Source of the DNA: a virus
Strand: one strand, 5' to 3'
Length of the DNA: 64,000 bases
IMG/VR virus record: IMGVR_UViG_3300031951_000121
Span: 1-64,000 of that record
The notes below the pieces were generated by a model. That model had not been told where the DNA came from, did no database searches, and saw nothing but the letters and a program-made list of their open reading frames with translations. Positions 17,045 through 26,338 of the stretch are shown in pieces. Position numbers and translations under genes: made by a program. Every line of letters begins with the position of its first letter. Position 1 is the stretch's first letter.

Positions 17045-17212
17045 CCCATTTAGGTGCTGATACATAACAGCAGGAAAGTTTTCTGTAAGGGATTGCTCAA
17101 TATGGAATAATACATTATTACGGTCTACGGGCATCCCCCTTCTTTCCATCTGTCTAGTGGTTTCTGCGATCAAAAACCCGATTAAATCTTTATGTCTCTG
17201 ATTATTATCCAT
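17039..17212 (-). CDS. small hypothetical protein
   Basis: 57 residues from ATG 17212 (MDNNQRHKDLIGFLIAETT). Its start codon overlaps that of the divergent plus-strand gene in a single CATG. It ends tail-to-tail with nblA, overlapping by six bases. Resembles small cyanobacterial proteins of unknown role; no motif recognised. Confidence 0.4.
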   Translation of the reverse strand: MDNNQRHKDLIGFLIAETTRQMERRGMPVDRNNVLFHIEQSLTENFPAVMYQHLNGL

Positions 17213-17420
17213 GACTAGATACAATAAAAAATTAAGAAGTCAGTTATTAGATATTCTAGAGGAAACTCCGCAAACAGCGCGACAACTAAGCGATAAACTC
17301 AAGGTATCTCGCTCCGATATAGTCCGTGAGTTATCCTTGATGGCTCAAGAGAATTTAGTCGTCAGCGATCGCGTGTGCGGGCAGAACCTCAAGGAGTATT
17401 GGATCTTTACTTCTCCCTAA
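17211..17420 (+). CDS. winged-helix DNA-binding protein
   Basis: 69 residues. TARQLSDKLKVSRSDIVREL is a helix-turn-helix, followed by a wing-like strand (LVVSDRV...EYWIF), as in small MarR/ArsR-like or Rrf2-like folds. Start ATG 17211 lies head-to-head with the minus-strand start in one CATG. Could regulate itself or the divergent gene. Confidence 0.6.
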   Translation: MTRYNKKLRSQLLDILEETPQTARQLSDKLKVSRSDIVRELSLMAQENLVVSDRVCGQNLKEYWIFTSP

Positions 17421-17580
17421 AGAAATTACCATTTAATAATGCTAACCCTCCTCCCACCAGCATAGAAACGATGGTGACAGAATGCACTTCATCAAAATAT
17501 TTAGAAGGGAAATAATACGCGATCGCGCCTAGGATTAAACAGAACGCGCCTAGTAAATCACTTTTAGTAATTCTATTCAT
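17407..17580 (-). CDS. small two-helix membrane protein, holin candidate
   Basis: A 57-residue frame from ATG 17580. Two hydrophobic segments (LLGAFCLILGAIAYYF and VTIVSMLVGGGLALL) are separated by a short polar loop, with a charged tail (FFREK): class II holin-like topology. It overlaps the upstream head gene by eight bases, so it is translated with the head genes. Confidence 0.5.
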   Translation of the reverse strand: MNRITKSDLLGAFCLILGAIAYYFPSKYFDEVHSVTIVSMLVGGGLALLNGNFFREK

Positions 17581-18028
17581 TTTCTAATACCTCAAAATAT
17601 CCTGTGATTTTTTGCCCTAATACTGCGTCTATGTCGATGGCTTCATCTAGAGCAGTTGGCAAGCTGTCTAAATTATAAAATCTTCCTTTTCTCCAATTAC
17701 CTTGATAGAGATACTCAGCGTCAGCTTGGCGCGGGAGGGGATTCTCGTAGGTGAATGGGTCAACTAAATACCCCTCAACGTACACCCTGCCGATATTAAG
17801 ACCAGGGTTAACCGTTGTCATGGTGTTAGGGTCTTTTTTCGGGGTGAACTTTACGAACAGGGTAATTTCCTCCTCCTCGCTAGGGATAGGATTCCCCCAT
17901 TGATCTTCTTCTAAATCCCCTGAATAAACGAGAAAGATAATTTTCCCGTTATGCGATTGTAAAGCCCCTCCCGCCAATCCCGCGATCGCTTCCTGAGTCG
18001 CTGTATACAATCCTGATAAGCTATACAT
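17573..18028 (-). CDS. head-tail region protein, hypothetical
   Basis: 151 residues from ATG 18028, chosen because AGAGG stands four bases upstream; the frame extends further to a weak start. Acidic and strand-rich (GKIIFLVYSGDLEEDQWGNP, VGRVYVEGYLVDPF-like run). Its position just after the DUF4054-like connector gene suggests a head-tail joining protein, such as a stopper. Family not recognised. Confidence 0.45.
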   Translation of the reverse strand: MYSLSGLYTATQEAIAGLAGGALQSHNGKIIFLVYSGDLEEDQWGNPIPSEEEEITLFVKFTPKKDPNTMTTVNPGLNIGRVYVEGYLVDPFTYENPLPRQADAEYLYQGNWRKGRFYNLDSLPTALDEAIDIDAVLGQKITGYFEVLENE

Positions 18029-18053
18029 ATAACCTCTTATTTTTGTTAACAAT

Positions 18054-18281
18054 ATGACAGGCAAAGCTAAAGATTTAATCCTTAATCCTGCTAACAATAA
18101 CCCTACTCGTAGCTTGACTATCAGCGCGATCGCTTCTGTAGATGACCCATTTAGTTTGCAGGACAGGAGAGATTTTAAAGCTTCGATTAGGGCTACCTAC
18201 CGAGCTAATAATACTCATATTTCATTTGAGATGTCAGAGAAGGAAATGAAAGCAGAAATAGGTATTAAGAAGGAATGGTGA
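18054..18281 (+). CDS. small hypothetical protein
   Basis: 75 residues on the plus strand, squeezed between two minus-strand head genes; it stops right at the end of the connector gene. Polar, with SLTISAIASVDDPFSL. Divergent by 25 bases from the gene starting at 18028. No family; kept because it fills the gap without overlap. Confidence 0.35.
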   Translation: MTGKAKDLILNPANNNPTRSLTISAIASVDDPFSLQDRRDFKASIRATYRANNTHISFEMSEKEMKAEIGIKKEW

Positions 18282-18623
18282 TTAAACCACGTCAAAGCCG
18301 ATAACCCCTACAGCTTCTTTCCTTAATGCCAGAAATTCCCTCCCGTAGGGCGTAGATTTTAACCATTCGTCTGTATCCTCAAATATGGTGGCATCCTCCC
18401 CTACCTCTATCGATTTAACGCCGCTAGTTAGTCTCAATTGAAGTTGCATATTCACCTGTAACAGATGAGCCGTGTACACCTTGACCGCGCGATCGCGTAG
18501 GTCTAGCCACGTATCTTCAGCAATAACCAATTCGGCATCGTCGATGAACTCGGCTATTTGAGCATCGGCTAATGCTGAAAATTGAGGATACCGATTCCTA
18601 ATATTGTCAGGGGTAATAGCCAT
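18282..18623 (-). CDS. DUF4054-like head-tail connector
   Basis: 113 residues. ITPDNIRNRYPQFSALADAQ, then a helical core (IAEFIDDAELVI, AVKVYTAHLLQVNMQLQ) and a C-terminal loop with YGREFLALR, the layout of DUF4054/gp6-type adaptors that ring the portal. It lies three genes after the capsid gene on the same strand, the usual place for this protein. Confidence 0.7.
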   Translation of the reverse strand: MAITPDNIRNRYPQFSALADAQIAEFIDDAELVIAEDTWLDLRDRAVKVYTAHLLQVNMQLQLRLTSGVKSIEVGEDATIFEDTDEWLKSTPYGREFLALRKEAVGVIGFDVV

Positions 18624-18665
18624 AAAAATAAACCCCTCTAGGAGGGGAATTGCGCAAGGAGTTTC

Positions 18666-19112
18666 TTACAACATACCACGCTCTAAGTTGGCTACCCTTT
18701 CGGATAACGCCTTAACTATCGTGGTATTGGTCGTGTTATCACGCCAACGAGTTAGCAAAGCGCGATCGCTGACGAAATTAATCAGTTCTTTCGCGTCTGC
18801 TAGGGCATAGGTACGGGCTAGGTTATCTTCAGCATAATCTTTTTGGGGGTAGGATACTAACACCCCTTGAGATTGATATTTAGCTGCGCTAGGCATGGTC
18901 AGAGTGGATTCAAATCGTGCTGAATCAACATTCTGATTGATGCCAGGCAGAAGCATTAAAAAATCGTATCTCCCATTATCAGAGTTCCAGCCCTGACACA
19001 ACGACAAAGACGCGATCGCCTTGGTATTGCCGTCATGACGGGCTAGGTTATTGTCTCTTTCTGGGAGATAAAAAACAGTGACTAAGGTTCTAGTTTCTGT
19101 TGTAGTGGTCAT
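18666..19112 (-). CDS. head-region hypothetical protein
   Basis: 148 residues, four bases after the capsid gene's end. Begins TTTTETRTLVTVFYLPERDN. Mixed strand/helix; no family recognised. Placement between capsid and connector genes suggests a capsid accessory protein. Confidence 0.45.
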   Translation of the reverse strand: MTTTTETRTLVTVFYLPERDNNLARHDGNTKAIASLSLCQGWNSDNGRYDFLMLLPGINQNVDSARFESTLTMPSAAKYQSQGVLVSYPQKDYAEDNLARTYALADAKELINFVSDRALLTRWRDNTTNTTIVKALSERVANLERGML

Positions 19113-19116
19113 AGGA

Positions 19117-20184
19117 TTAAGACTTAGAATAAACTAATCTTACAGCAGTGCCACCGCGTTTATAGGCAATTCCTGCGATGTCCCCATGCACATTAATCCG
19201 ATAGCCATCGTTAGTTTGAATCGGATCTTTGTAGGTTAAATCTTTAGGTATTGCTTGCTCTACGCATTCCGCAGATCGGCAGAACATAACCGCAGCATAT
19301 TCAGTAGACGAGTAATCGTCAAGCCTTGCGCTTTCTGCAACCTCAAAATTGCCAATTTTACCCCCGTCAAACATGACAGTACGGCGATTCTCTTGAAACC
19401 ATCCTAGAGTTGATTTGTCACTAGGAGAAGTGCCGAGCCGTTGCATGGACAGGATCTCCATAGTGGCAGTAGGAAGAACCAAGGTAGATGGTCTAAAAGT
19501 ACCCTTGGTACGAGCAACAATTGACTGAGCAGCAGCAGCTAGAGCGGCGATATTCTGATCTGCGGTTCTTGCGGCGTTAATGGGAGCGTCTAGGGTGATA
19601 TGGTCAATGTCAGGATGATTCATAAAGCCGAAAATACCGAGACTTGTTACCCCATTACAGATAATTTCATCTCGTTTCGCTGCCCATGCTCTAATAGCTG
19701 ATTGGCGTTTTTCCTGCATTAAATTGATAGTTCCCGCAACTCCATAGCTTCCAGAAGTAGCAGCAAATCGAGCCAATCTATCTAGCTCTAAATCGCTGAT
19801 CTCAAAGTGTCCTGCGTAGCGTTGTACCTTTACCTCAATGTTTTGAGTGCCAACGTCAAGCCGTCCTTTGTTGTCGCTCGATTCGGCATTCACAGGCACT
19901 AATTCCCCTGTATAGCTAACCCGTTGATACACAAGCTTATCCGTGCCAGCAGCCTTAAAGGGGTTAATGGGAATATAATCTGCCCAAAATTGCCCATACT
20001 GCATATCGTAAATTGTGGGCATCAAACTAATCAGAGAACCTTCGGGAAGCGAGGCACTATCATTAGTTTTTAGGCTGTCCTTTACGAACTTTCTAAACTG
20101 TCCAGATTTGTCGTAGTTGACCATCGCCGCGATCGCCTGATTAATTAGGAGGCGAGGATCGTCACTTTTTCTCAATTGAAACAT
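19117..20184 (-). CDS. major capsid protein, DUF2184 type
   Basis: 355 residues. Fits the HK97-fold DUF2184 capsid family: KLVYQRVSYTGELVPVNAES, VQRYAGHFEISDLELDRLAR, AKRDEIICNGVTSLGIFGFM, and a C-terminal GYRINVHGDIAGIAYKRGG. It assembles the icosahedral shell. Genes for a decoration protein (upstream) and connectors (downstream) flank it on the same strand. Confidence 0.82.
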   Translation of the reverse strand: MFQLRKSDDPRLLINQAIAAMVNYDKSGQFRKFVKDSLKTNDSASLPEGSLISLMPTIYDMQYGQFWADYIPINPFKAAGTDKLVYQRVSYTGELVPVNAESSDNKGRLDVGTQNIEVKVQRYAGHFEISDLELDRLARFAATSGSYGVAGTINLMQEKRQSAIRAWAAKRDEIICNGVTSLGIFGFMNHPDIDHITLDAPINAARTADQNIAALAAAAQSIVARTKGTFRPSTLVLPTATMEILSMQRLGTSPSDKSTLGWFQENRRTVMFDGGKIGNFEVAESARLDDYSSTEYAAVMFCRSAECVEQAIPKDLTYKDPIQTNDGYRINVHGDIAGIAYKRGGTAVRLVYSKS

Positions 20185-20197
20185 TTATCATCACCTC

Positions 20198-21073
20198 CTA
20201 GGCGGGTAAATTAAGAGCTAAATCAGCGACTAGGTAGCCATCAACCGTGTAGTTAATGGATTCAAACCTAGCGCCCGTAACCTGAGCTAATCCCGTACCA
20301 GACGCATTAGAAACCGCGCCTAACTTAGTTAACGCTCCATTAGCGGTATGGCGAACGTAAACAGCATCGCCGTACTTAATAGTTAGTGCAGAGTCTAACT
20401 CAACCGTTCCAACTCCTTGAGCCAGAATATCTACAATGTCACCACGACGATAAGAAGGGACTAGAATCCCGTCCTGATAGGGGACAAATGCCGAACCGCC
20501 AGCCAGCCCGAAGATGCGGGTATTAGCCGAGTTAGGCAGTCTACAGGGAGGAGTATTTCTATCAGTTTGAGCATCGGCGGCGTTAGCTCCGACTAATCGC
20601 CCGTAGGGGATAGCAGCCGTTTCTGTGGCAACCTGAGAGCCACCAGTCCCATCAGTGGTCAGCGTTCCGCCAGTACCAGAGTACGAGATAGAGAAGTTGT
20701 CACCAGGGAACTTACCCGTAATAGTCACGGTGGCACTGCTGACAGTCGCGACAACCCGAGCCGCGATCGCAATCCCTGCTGGGGCTGTGCCACTAGCACC
20801 AGATACCGAGTATTCCGCGTTGATGGCATCGGCGATCGCGGTGGCAGTAGCCGCGTCAGATCCGCCGGTCGCCACGGTTAGGGTTACACCTTCGATGACA
20901 ATTGTGTGATTGCCCGAAGCGGTGTCAAGCTCCAAAACCGCAATCTTAGGCAAATCAGCCGCTACGTTAATCGCGTTCATGGTGCGGACTTTCTGGGAGA
21001 ATAGCCCTACACGGCGAGGCAGGACATCGTAGTAATTGGTTTGGGGTTTACCCGAGTAGTTGAGGATAGCCAT
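20198..21073 (-). CDS. head decoration / structural cement protein
   Basis: 291 residues. An N- and C-terminal cement-like core (LPNSANTRIFGLAGGSAFVP, YRRGDIVDILAQGVG, DAVYVRHTANGALTKLG) is interrupted near residues 45-150 by a Thr/Ala/Gly-rich strand insert (TIVIEGVTLTVATGGSDAAT). Cement proteins stabilise capsids. The position directly before the capsid gene fits. The insert could be a surface-exposed Ig-like domain. Confidence 0.65.
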   Translation of the reverse strand: MAILNYSGKPQTNYYDVLPRRVGLFSQKVRTMNAINVAADLPKIAVLELDTASGNHTIVIEGVTLTVATGGSDAATATAIADAINAEYSVSGASGTAPAGIAIAARVVATVSSATVTITGKFPGDNFSISYSGTGGTLTTDGTGGSQVATETAAIPYGRLVGANAADAQTDRNTPPCRLPNSANTRIFGLAGGSAFVPYQDGILVPSYRRGDIVDILAQGVGTVELDSALTIKYGDAVYVRHTANGALTKLGAVSNASGTGLAQVTGARFESINYTVDGYLVADLALNLPA

Positions 21074-21074
21074 C

Positions 21075-22304
21075 CTAGTTATGTCCTCCGATAGGGTTGA
21101 TCAAACGGTGCTGAGGTAAAGTGCCAAAAGCGTCTAGGGGGTCATCGCCGCGCTCATCCCGAGTTGTGGCAATCCGATAGCTGAGATCGTCATTGGCTGT
21201 AGTCTCGGGCTTGGATGCCTGTACGATTTTCAGGGTAGAGAAAGCAGCGTCAATCGCGTCATCCCCGAAGGAATCGCACACAATCCCATTGGCTTTTAAT
21301 GCTTTCCGCTTCCATTCCACAGGCGCGATCGCCGCAGTAAACGGCTCGTTCCCTAGGAAAGACTTAGCCTCTTCATAAGCTTTAGTCCGCTCGTTGAGCA
21401 TATCGTTAATGCGCTCGGGCTTATTGGCTTCTTGGAGTTGGGAATTGAGGGATGCGATCGCTCTTTCGTGCTGGGAGATTTTCGCTCTTAGCGTAGCATT
21501 CTCATTATCTAGAGCGTTGTAAACACCAGTAGGAACGTAATCAGCAGAATCAGAAACCTTCTTCTCAGATTCCTTCATCGCAACACTTTTAAACATATCA
21601 AGCATGGATTTCATGTCTTTGGGGAAAGAGAATTTACCCATCTCTCCCATATCGACTTCTACCATGTCCTTATATCCACAACCCCCAGCCATATCAGCCA
21701 GAGCCGAGGACATATCTTTAAAGTTGTAGTCCATAACATCTCCAGTTTTAGAATCTAAAATAATGCCCTGTACATCCTCAGAATCGACAATAAAAGTAGC
21801 CCCATCACCCGCCCTAGCCGTACCCGTAGGCACTAAAGCGATGTGATTACCTGCTAATATTTTTTGCCGATATTTGTAGGGGATGCCATCAAAAACTCCT
21901 ACTTCCTGAATCAAATCTACTTTGTAGCCATTGCTAAAGGATTTGTGAGTAGTTCTAGCGGCTTCTTTTGCTGACGGGTCAAAGATATTAATATCAGTCT
22001 CTAGCCATCCATCAACAAAGTTAACCTTAGAACCATACCCTACAGTCAGCTTCTTAGCATTGCCCGAATTAACCTCGCTCCCATCGGATTCGGTCGGATG
22101 GTTAAGAGTCAAAGGGAGATCGTTAAATAATGAGATTGTCTCTGTTACGTCTTCAGGACTTCTGAGAACGTTACAGACCTCCCCATTTATTAGATATTTT
22201 TGTACTCCTATCCTTGCAATCCTAGCTTTACCGATAAGATTGCCGTTATCACCCTCTCGTAAATGATGAGGAGGTAGAAAATCGGTGACAATGTAACTAG
22301 CCAT
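21075..22304 (-). CDS. DUF2213-type prohead protease/scaffold
   Basis: 409 residues. The N-terminal ~175 residues follow DUF2213 (head maturation protease): VQKYLINGEVCNVLRSPEDV, LPLTLNHP, LTVGYGSKV, then NHIALVPTGTARAGDGATF. The rest is helical with a coiled coil (about 270-310), typical of a fused scaffold. It would template and mature the prohead. It lies divergent from the portal, with 80 bases between them. Confidence 0.75.
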   Translation of the reverse strand: MASYIVTDFLPPHHLREGDNGNLIGKARIARIGVQKYLINGEVCNVLRSPEDVTETISLFNDLPLTLNHPTESDGSEVNSGNAKKLTVGYGSKVNFVDGWLETDINIFDPSAKEAARTTHKSFSNGYKVDLIQEVGVFDGIPYKYRQKILAGNHIALVPTGTARAGDGATFIVDSEDVQGIILDSKTGDVMDYNFKDMSSALADMAGGCGYKDMVEVDMGEMGKFSFPKDMKSMLDMFKSVAMKESEKKVSDSADYVPTGVYNALDNENATLRAKISQHERAIASLNSQLQEANKPERINDMLNERTKAYEEAKSFLGNEPFTAAIAPVEWKRKALKANGIVCDSFGDDAIDAAFSTLKIVQASKPETTANDDLSYRIATTRDERGDDPLDAFGTLPQHRLINPIGGHN

Positions 22305-22384
22305 TTTTTTAGCAGGACTCTTACAAAGAAGATACTTCTATATTAGTATAAGTATAGATTAAGTACAATATACGAGAAAAGATT

Positions 22385-24202
22385 ATGAATTGGGCGACTC
22401 TCGGAGCAACCTTTTTTAATGGCAACACAGGATTAGGCGATGCTAACCGAGACGCGATCGCGGGGATGGGGGTATTTTCCCCGAACTATTTAGAGAGAGA
22501 GATTTTATATAATGCGGCTTTCCACTGGGCAATAAAAAAAGCTCTTGAGTTTGTACCTAGCAGTGCTTTTTCTGTAGGGGGAACACTTCAGCTAGGGTCG
22601 GACGACGGGGATAGGGAGATAATAGACGCGGTTAACTACATGGTGAACAGCCGTAACCGTGTAGCCATGCCCGACAAGCCAGCTTTACAGATTGCTAGGT
22701 TTTTCGTCAAAGCTCAGATAGAAGCGAACCGAACAGGGGGCGCAGGTATTTTGATTGATATTGACGACGGGCTTGATTTGGGAGAACCCGTTAACCTGAA
22801 TCGGATTAAATCGGTTCGGGGGTTGAGGCTATTTAACCGATTTTCTATTCATCCTGTATGGCAGTACGGCTATGCGGCGGGAGAGCTAGAGCCAGAATAC
22901 TATCAATTATTGTCTGCCCATTCCCTACGAGCCGTAGGGTCAAAAATCCATAAATCTAGAATCTTGCCTTTTCTGGGAGCAGAACTCCCCCTAGACGACA
23001 TTTCATGGCTGTCTGATGGCTGGTTAGGTGATAGCATCATTCGGCAAATGCTGATCGCGGTAGCCCGATTTGACGGTTCTCTGAGTGCCGTAGCCGATAA
23101 AATGCAAAGGTTTGAAACACCCATTATTAAAATCAAGGGATTGCTTGACAACTTGACCAGCGATCGCAGACGGGCTAGAGCAGGGGATTATGAGGATTTT
23201 ACCTATCAAGAAAAAATCAAAATGCGCGCGCAAACGCTTCAGAAAGGTTGGAGCGCGTTTAGGATGCTGATGGCTGATATGGACAATGAAGAAATCAGCA
23301 CGATAGCCCATACTTTTGCAGGGGTAGCACCTAACCTACAGGCATTTAGGGATGCTCTGATAGGTGCTTCGGGATTGCCTGAGTTCATATTGTTTAATCG
23401 CCACGGGAGCGGCTTAGGGCAAGTGGAAATGGGGGAAAGGGCAGCGATCGCGGCTCTCGCTAATACCTGTCAAACCGACAAGTATCAGGGGAATCTAGAG
23501 ACGCTTCTAACCTATTATTTCCTCTCTCAAAACGGCGTAACCAAGGGGGAATTACCCGACTCTTGGCGATGGGAATGGCTACCTCTCTGGCAACCGACAG
23601 AGGAGGAAAAAGCAAAAACCGCATTAACTCAGGCTCAAACTGTCAAAACCTTGGTTGATTGCGCTGTACAAAATGCTCAACTTTTCGGAGATACTCAACC
23701 CGTACTAACTAATCACGAAATCAGAGAGGCATCTTTTGGCGGTGCTGAGTTCGGGGGTCTGAATATCCAACTATTAGATGAGGATGTAGCGGCGATCGCG
23801 CCTGACCCATTGCAATTACAAGCGGAAGTAATTACGGATGAGGAAAAATTCTACCCGCCTGAAGCCGCGAGGAATAATGCGAAAAAAGCCCTAGAGTGGA
23901 AAGAAAAATACCCCGAGGAGATTCGGGGCGGGACGCAGGTAGGATGGACACGAGCCAGTCAATTAGCCAAGGGAGAGGGAGTGTCCCTAGATATTGTCAA
24001 ACGGATGGCTCAATTTAATAGGCATCGGCAAAATTCCGAAGTAGCAACAGAATTTAAAAATGAGCCTTGGAAAGATGCTGGCTATGTTGCTTGGTTGATT
24101 TGGGGCGGAAGCGCAGGAATAGACTGGGCAAAAAAAGAGCTAGGGAAACTAGACAACAAACTAACCCGCGATTACTACCTTGACCTACTAGCCAAGGAAT
24201 AA
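22385..24202 (+). CDS. portal protein, DUF1073-like, with C-terminal accessory domain
   Basis: 605 residues. The portal core (about 1-480) resembles DUF1073 portals: ALEFVPSSAFSVGG, NRTGGAGILIDIDDG, LRLFNRFSIHP, GASGLPEFILFNRHGSG. The last ~110 residues (PPEAARNNAKKALEWKEKYP ... GWTRASQLAKGE ... PWKDAGYVAWLIWGGSAGI) are a module found attached to various phage head proteins. The portal is the DNA channel and terminase dock. It is on the opposite strand from the other head genes. Confidence 0.82.
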   Translation: MNWATLGATFFNGNTGLGDANRDAIAGMGVFSPNYLEREILYNAAFHWAIKKALEFVPSSAFSVGGTLQLGSDDGDREIIDAVNYMVNSRNRVAMPDKPALQIARFFVKAQIEANRTGGAGILIDIDDGLDLGEPVNLNRIKSVRGLRLFNRFSIHPVWQYGYAAGELEPEYYQLLSAHSLRAVGSKIHKSRILPFLGAELPLDDISWLSDGWLGDSIIRQMLIAVARFDGSLSAVADKMQRFETPIIKIKGLLDNLTSDRRRARAGDYEDFTYQEKIKMRAQTLQKGWSAFRMLMADMDNEEISTIAHTFAGVAPNLQAFRDALIGASGLPEFILFNRHGSGLGQVEMGERAAIAALANTCQTDKYQGNLETLLTYYFLSQNGVTKGELPDSWRWEWLPLWQPTEEEKAKTALTQAQTVKTLVDCAVQNAQLFGDTQPVLTNHEIREASFGGAEFGGLNIQLLDEDVAAIAPDPLQLQAEVITDEEKFYPPEAARNNAKKALEWKEKYPEEIRGGTQVGWTRASQLAKGEGVSLDIVKRMAQFNRHRQNSEVATEFKNEPWKDAGYVAWLIWGGSAGIDWAKKELGKLDNKLTRDYYLDLLAKE

Positions 24203-24835
24203 TCTTAAGTCCTCTGTTAACAATCCCCTCTCCGCAAGAAAAGTCATCAAATGTCTTCTTGGGACTACATGGCTACCCAGTTTGTGGCTGTTTTTTTTAG
24301 ACTTTAATTTTCCTGTTCTGGCAGCGTAACGGAGATTAGAATAATTCAGCCCAGTTAACTTGGCTATCTGCTTTAAGTTGAAGTTATCTATCTCAACCTT
24401 TCCGCTAATGTTGAGTTCAGACAGCTTTCTGCTAATCGCGTTCTTGTCAATGCCAAGTTTTTTCCCCATTATTTTAACGGGGATTATCCCCGCATTATCA
24501 CAGATATATTCTAGCTCCTCTTGAGTAAACAACCTTCTTTTTTTAATGGGGATATTTTTTTTCTTTACTAGCGATCTAATCGTCTCGTAAGGAATGCCCG
24601 TCTTTTCCGCGATCGCAGACATAGTCAAACCCTGTTCACCATAAGCGCGAATCTGCTCGGGAGAAATCCTGTACTCCACCTGACAATAATATCCATTTTT
24701 GTTAAGGATTCTTGCCACGGTATTTACACTTATTCCGTATTTTTGCGCGATTACTTTCCTCGGCATACCGTCTAAGTGCATTTTGATGATCTCGGTGTGC
24801 TGATCAGATGTTATCTTCATTTCTGTAGCGCTCAT
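24188..24835 (-). CDS. multi-helix-turn-helix DNA-binding protein
   Basis: 215 residues from ATG 24835 (an ATG at 24820 is also possible). Several HTH units follow one another: MPRKVIAQKYGISVNTVARIL, a second with LTMSAIAEKTGIPYETI, a third with VKIMGKKLGIDKNAISRKL, and a last segment LKQIAKLTGLNYSNLRYAAR. Tandem HTHs of the resolvase/HTH-23 type suggest a DNA-reading regulator. It overlaps the zinc-ribbon gene upstream by 32 bases and the portal end by 15. Confidence 0.6.
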   Translation of the reverse strand: MSATEMKITSDQHTEIIKMHLDGMPRKVIAQKYGISVNTVARILNKNGYYCQVEYRISPEQIRAYGEQGLTMSAIAEKTGIPYETIRSLVKKKNIPIKKRRLFTQEELEYICDNAGIIPVKIMGKKLGIDKNAISRKLSELNISGKVEIDNFNLKQIAKLTGLNYSNLRYAARTGKLKSKKNSHKLGSHVVPRRHLMTFLAERGLLTEDLRLFLG

Positions 24836-24998
24836 CCTTTTTAGGGTACTCCATGCGATCGCAGTCAGAATAAGAGCAAGTCTCATCATCCGCGAAGTCT
24901 ATAAATTTCTTTTTACACCGAGAACAGACACCATTGCCTATTAACTCATCAAGATAAACTGTTCCGTCTGGGTGTTCCAAGCAAGAAATATCTATCAT
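24804..24998 (-). CDS. small zinc-binding protein
   Basis: 64 residues with CSRCKKKFIDF followed by CSYSDC, four cysteines fitting a zinc ribbon, preceded by LEHPDGTVYLDELIG. Overlaps the multi-HTH gene downstream, so they are translated together. The pair may act as one regulator. Unknown function. Confidence 0.5.
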   Translation of the reverse strand: MIDISCLEHPDGTVYLDELIGNGVCSRCKKKFIDFADDETCSYSDCDRMEYPKKDERYRNEDNI

Positions 24999-25117
24999 TT
25001 TTATCCTTAATAAAGTGTAATCATGCTATCAATAAAATAGTGCAATTGTATTATTGATATTTAACTGATAGCCTAATAAAATTATATTAAAGCATAAATT
25101 AATTGAAGAGGAAATTT

Positions 25118-25384
25118 ATGACCGCGTTACAACAACGAGCTTTAGAATGGACTGAAAAATTAGCACAAGTAGCATCGGGAAAACCCGAGCCTTACAAATG
25201 GCGTAAGGTTCGGGTTTTTACCCTCAGAAGAGGCGATCGCGTCAATATAGAGGGGTTGGTCTATATCGTGCGAGACGTTGAGCCTAATTGTGGAACGGTT
25301 CGGCTGTCCCTCGGGCTAAAGGGGAAAGCCTACCGGGTAACGGTGGCAAGCACCGCATTAATCGACTACGATTCTTTAGTATAG
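25118..25384 (+). CDS. small protein of the RGDRV group, hypothetical
   Basis: 88 residues from ATG 25118 (GAGGAAATTT before it; an upstream TTG is rejected). RRGDRVNIEGLVYIVRDVEP recalls the proteins at 25872-26249 and 3179-3427: a KOW/SH3-like barrel is possible. No known function. It is followed after 11 bases by the next gene. Confidence 0.5.
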   Translation: MTALQQRALEWTEKLAQVASGKPEPYKWRKVRVFTLRRGDRVNIEGLVYIVRDVEPNCGTVRLSLGLKGKAYRVTVASTALIDYDSLV

Positions 25385-25395
25385 AGGGTATTATT

Positions 25396-25779
25396 ATGGT
25401 TGCGTTATCAGACAACGTAGTTGATTTTCAGGAGAAGGTAAATGTTCGGGGTATCCCAACTTACCAAATAACTCCCGACAATCTAAAAAAAATGTATGCG
25501 ATGAAGGCGTTAGACCGCAACAGCTATCTTTATCTAGCCCTAGTCCTTGATCATGGAGATGTTTTCTCCCCTGATGAGGATTTTGACGTTCAGGATTTCT
25601 GCGATCGCTGGAATATCCAAGATATGCCCAATCCTGTAGATATAGCTAAGACGGTTAATCTTCAGCTAGAGATAGCCGATGTGTTGCTGTTCGTTGGTCG
25701 TCTGGCTAAAAAGGGTATTCTAGATGTGGGCAGAATAACTCAGCTGACCCTAGACCTCTGGGGCAGTGCTGATTCCTAA
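25396..25779 (+). CDS. hypothetical protein
   Basis: 127 residues from ATG 25396 (GAGGG upstream); the frame is open earlier but overlaps the previous gene. Reads like a small phage tail-chaperone or accessory protein (TPDNLKKMYAMKALDRNSYL, DFDVQDFCDRWN). Unrecognised. Terminator at 25810-25833 follows. Confidence 0.5.
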   Translation: MVALSDNVVDFQEKVNVRGIPTYQITPDNLKKMYAMKALDRNSYLYLALVLDHGDVFSPDEDFDVQDFCDRWNIQDMPNPVDIAKTVNLQLEIADVLLFVGRLAKKGILDVGRITQLTLDLWGSADS

Positions 25780-25809
25780 TTGCTAGATTTTAAGTTTGTG
25801 TAGAAGAAA

Positions 25810-25833
25810 ACCCCCTGACGGGGGTATTTTTTT
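25810..25833 (+). terminator. hairpin terminator
   Basis: CCCCC-TGAC-GGGGG followed by TATTTTTTT. Confidence 0.8.
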
Positions 25834-25871
25834 GGGATTAATCAGCGCGATCGTCTATTTGTAGCTCTTCC

Positions 25872-26249
25872 TCATGAGTCATCTCCATTGGCTAGAATAA
25901 TCAAGATTTCTTGAAAAAGAGTGTCGATCTTGTCAATCTTTTTCAATGAGAGGCTTTTAAGAATGACAGGTTGATTTATAGCAGAATTGATCTTCACTAA
26001 CTGTTGATAGGCTTTCCTCGCCTTGACGATTTTATCTAGAGCAGGATCATCCCCCGCATAAAGACTGTAACTGTAAAATGCGTGACCGAACGAGTCTCCT
26101 GACTCAAATTCACGGGGGAATTTAACCTCACCGTTATCCCCACGCTGTCCGACTGCGGTAAGTTTAGTCACCCGCACGATTTCGTATTCTTTTAAGACTA
26201 AGTCGCGCTCAGTTATCACGCGATCGCCTCTCTCTAATCTCTTGTGCAT
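25872..26249 (-). CDS. RGDRV-group small protein, hypothetical
   Basis: 125 residues. Begins KRLERGDRVITERDLVLKEY and EIVRVTKLTAV, similar to the gene on the plus strand at 25118 and to 3179-3427. C-terminal helix (IDKIDTLFQEILIILA). Ribosome site GAGG seven bases before the ATG. Three dispersed relatives suggest duplication within the phage. Unknown function. Confidence 0.5.
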   Translation of the reverse strand: MHKRLERGDRVITERDLVLKEYEIVRVTKLTAVGQRGDNGEVKFPREFESGDSFGHAFYSYSLYAGDDPALDKIVKARKAYQQLVKINSAINQPVILKSLSLKKIDKIDTLFQEILIILANGDDS

Positions 26250-26260
26250 TGTGCCTCTTC

Positions 26261-26287
26261 AAAAAACAAAACAGCCCCGTAGGGCTG
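26261..26287 (-). terminator. minus-strand terminator
   Basis: CAGCCC / GGGCTG stem followed on the minus strand by TTTTGTTTTTT; closes the gene at 26339-26737. Confidence 0.75.
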
Positions 26288-26338
26288 GCTGATGACTGGC
26301 TTCTAGAACAGTTTACCGCCTTGCTTAGGGCGATCGCA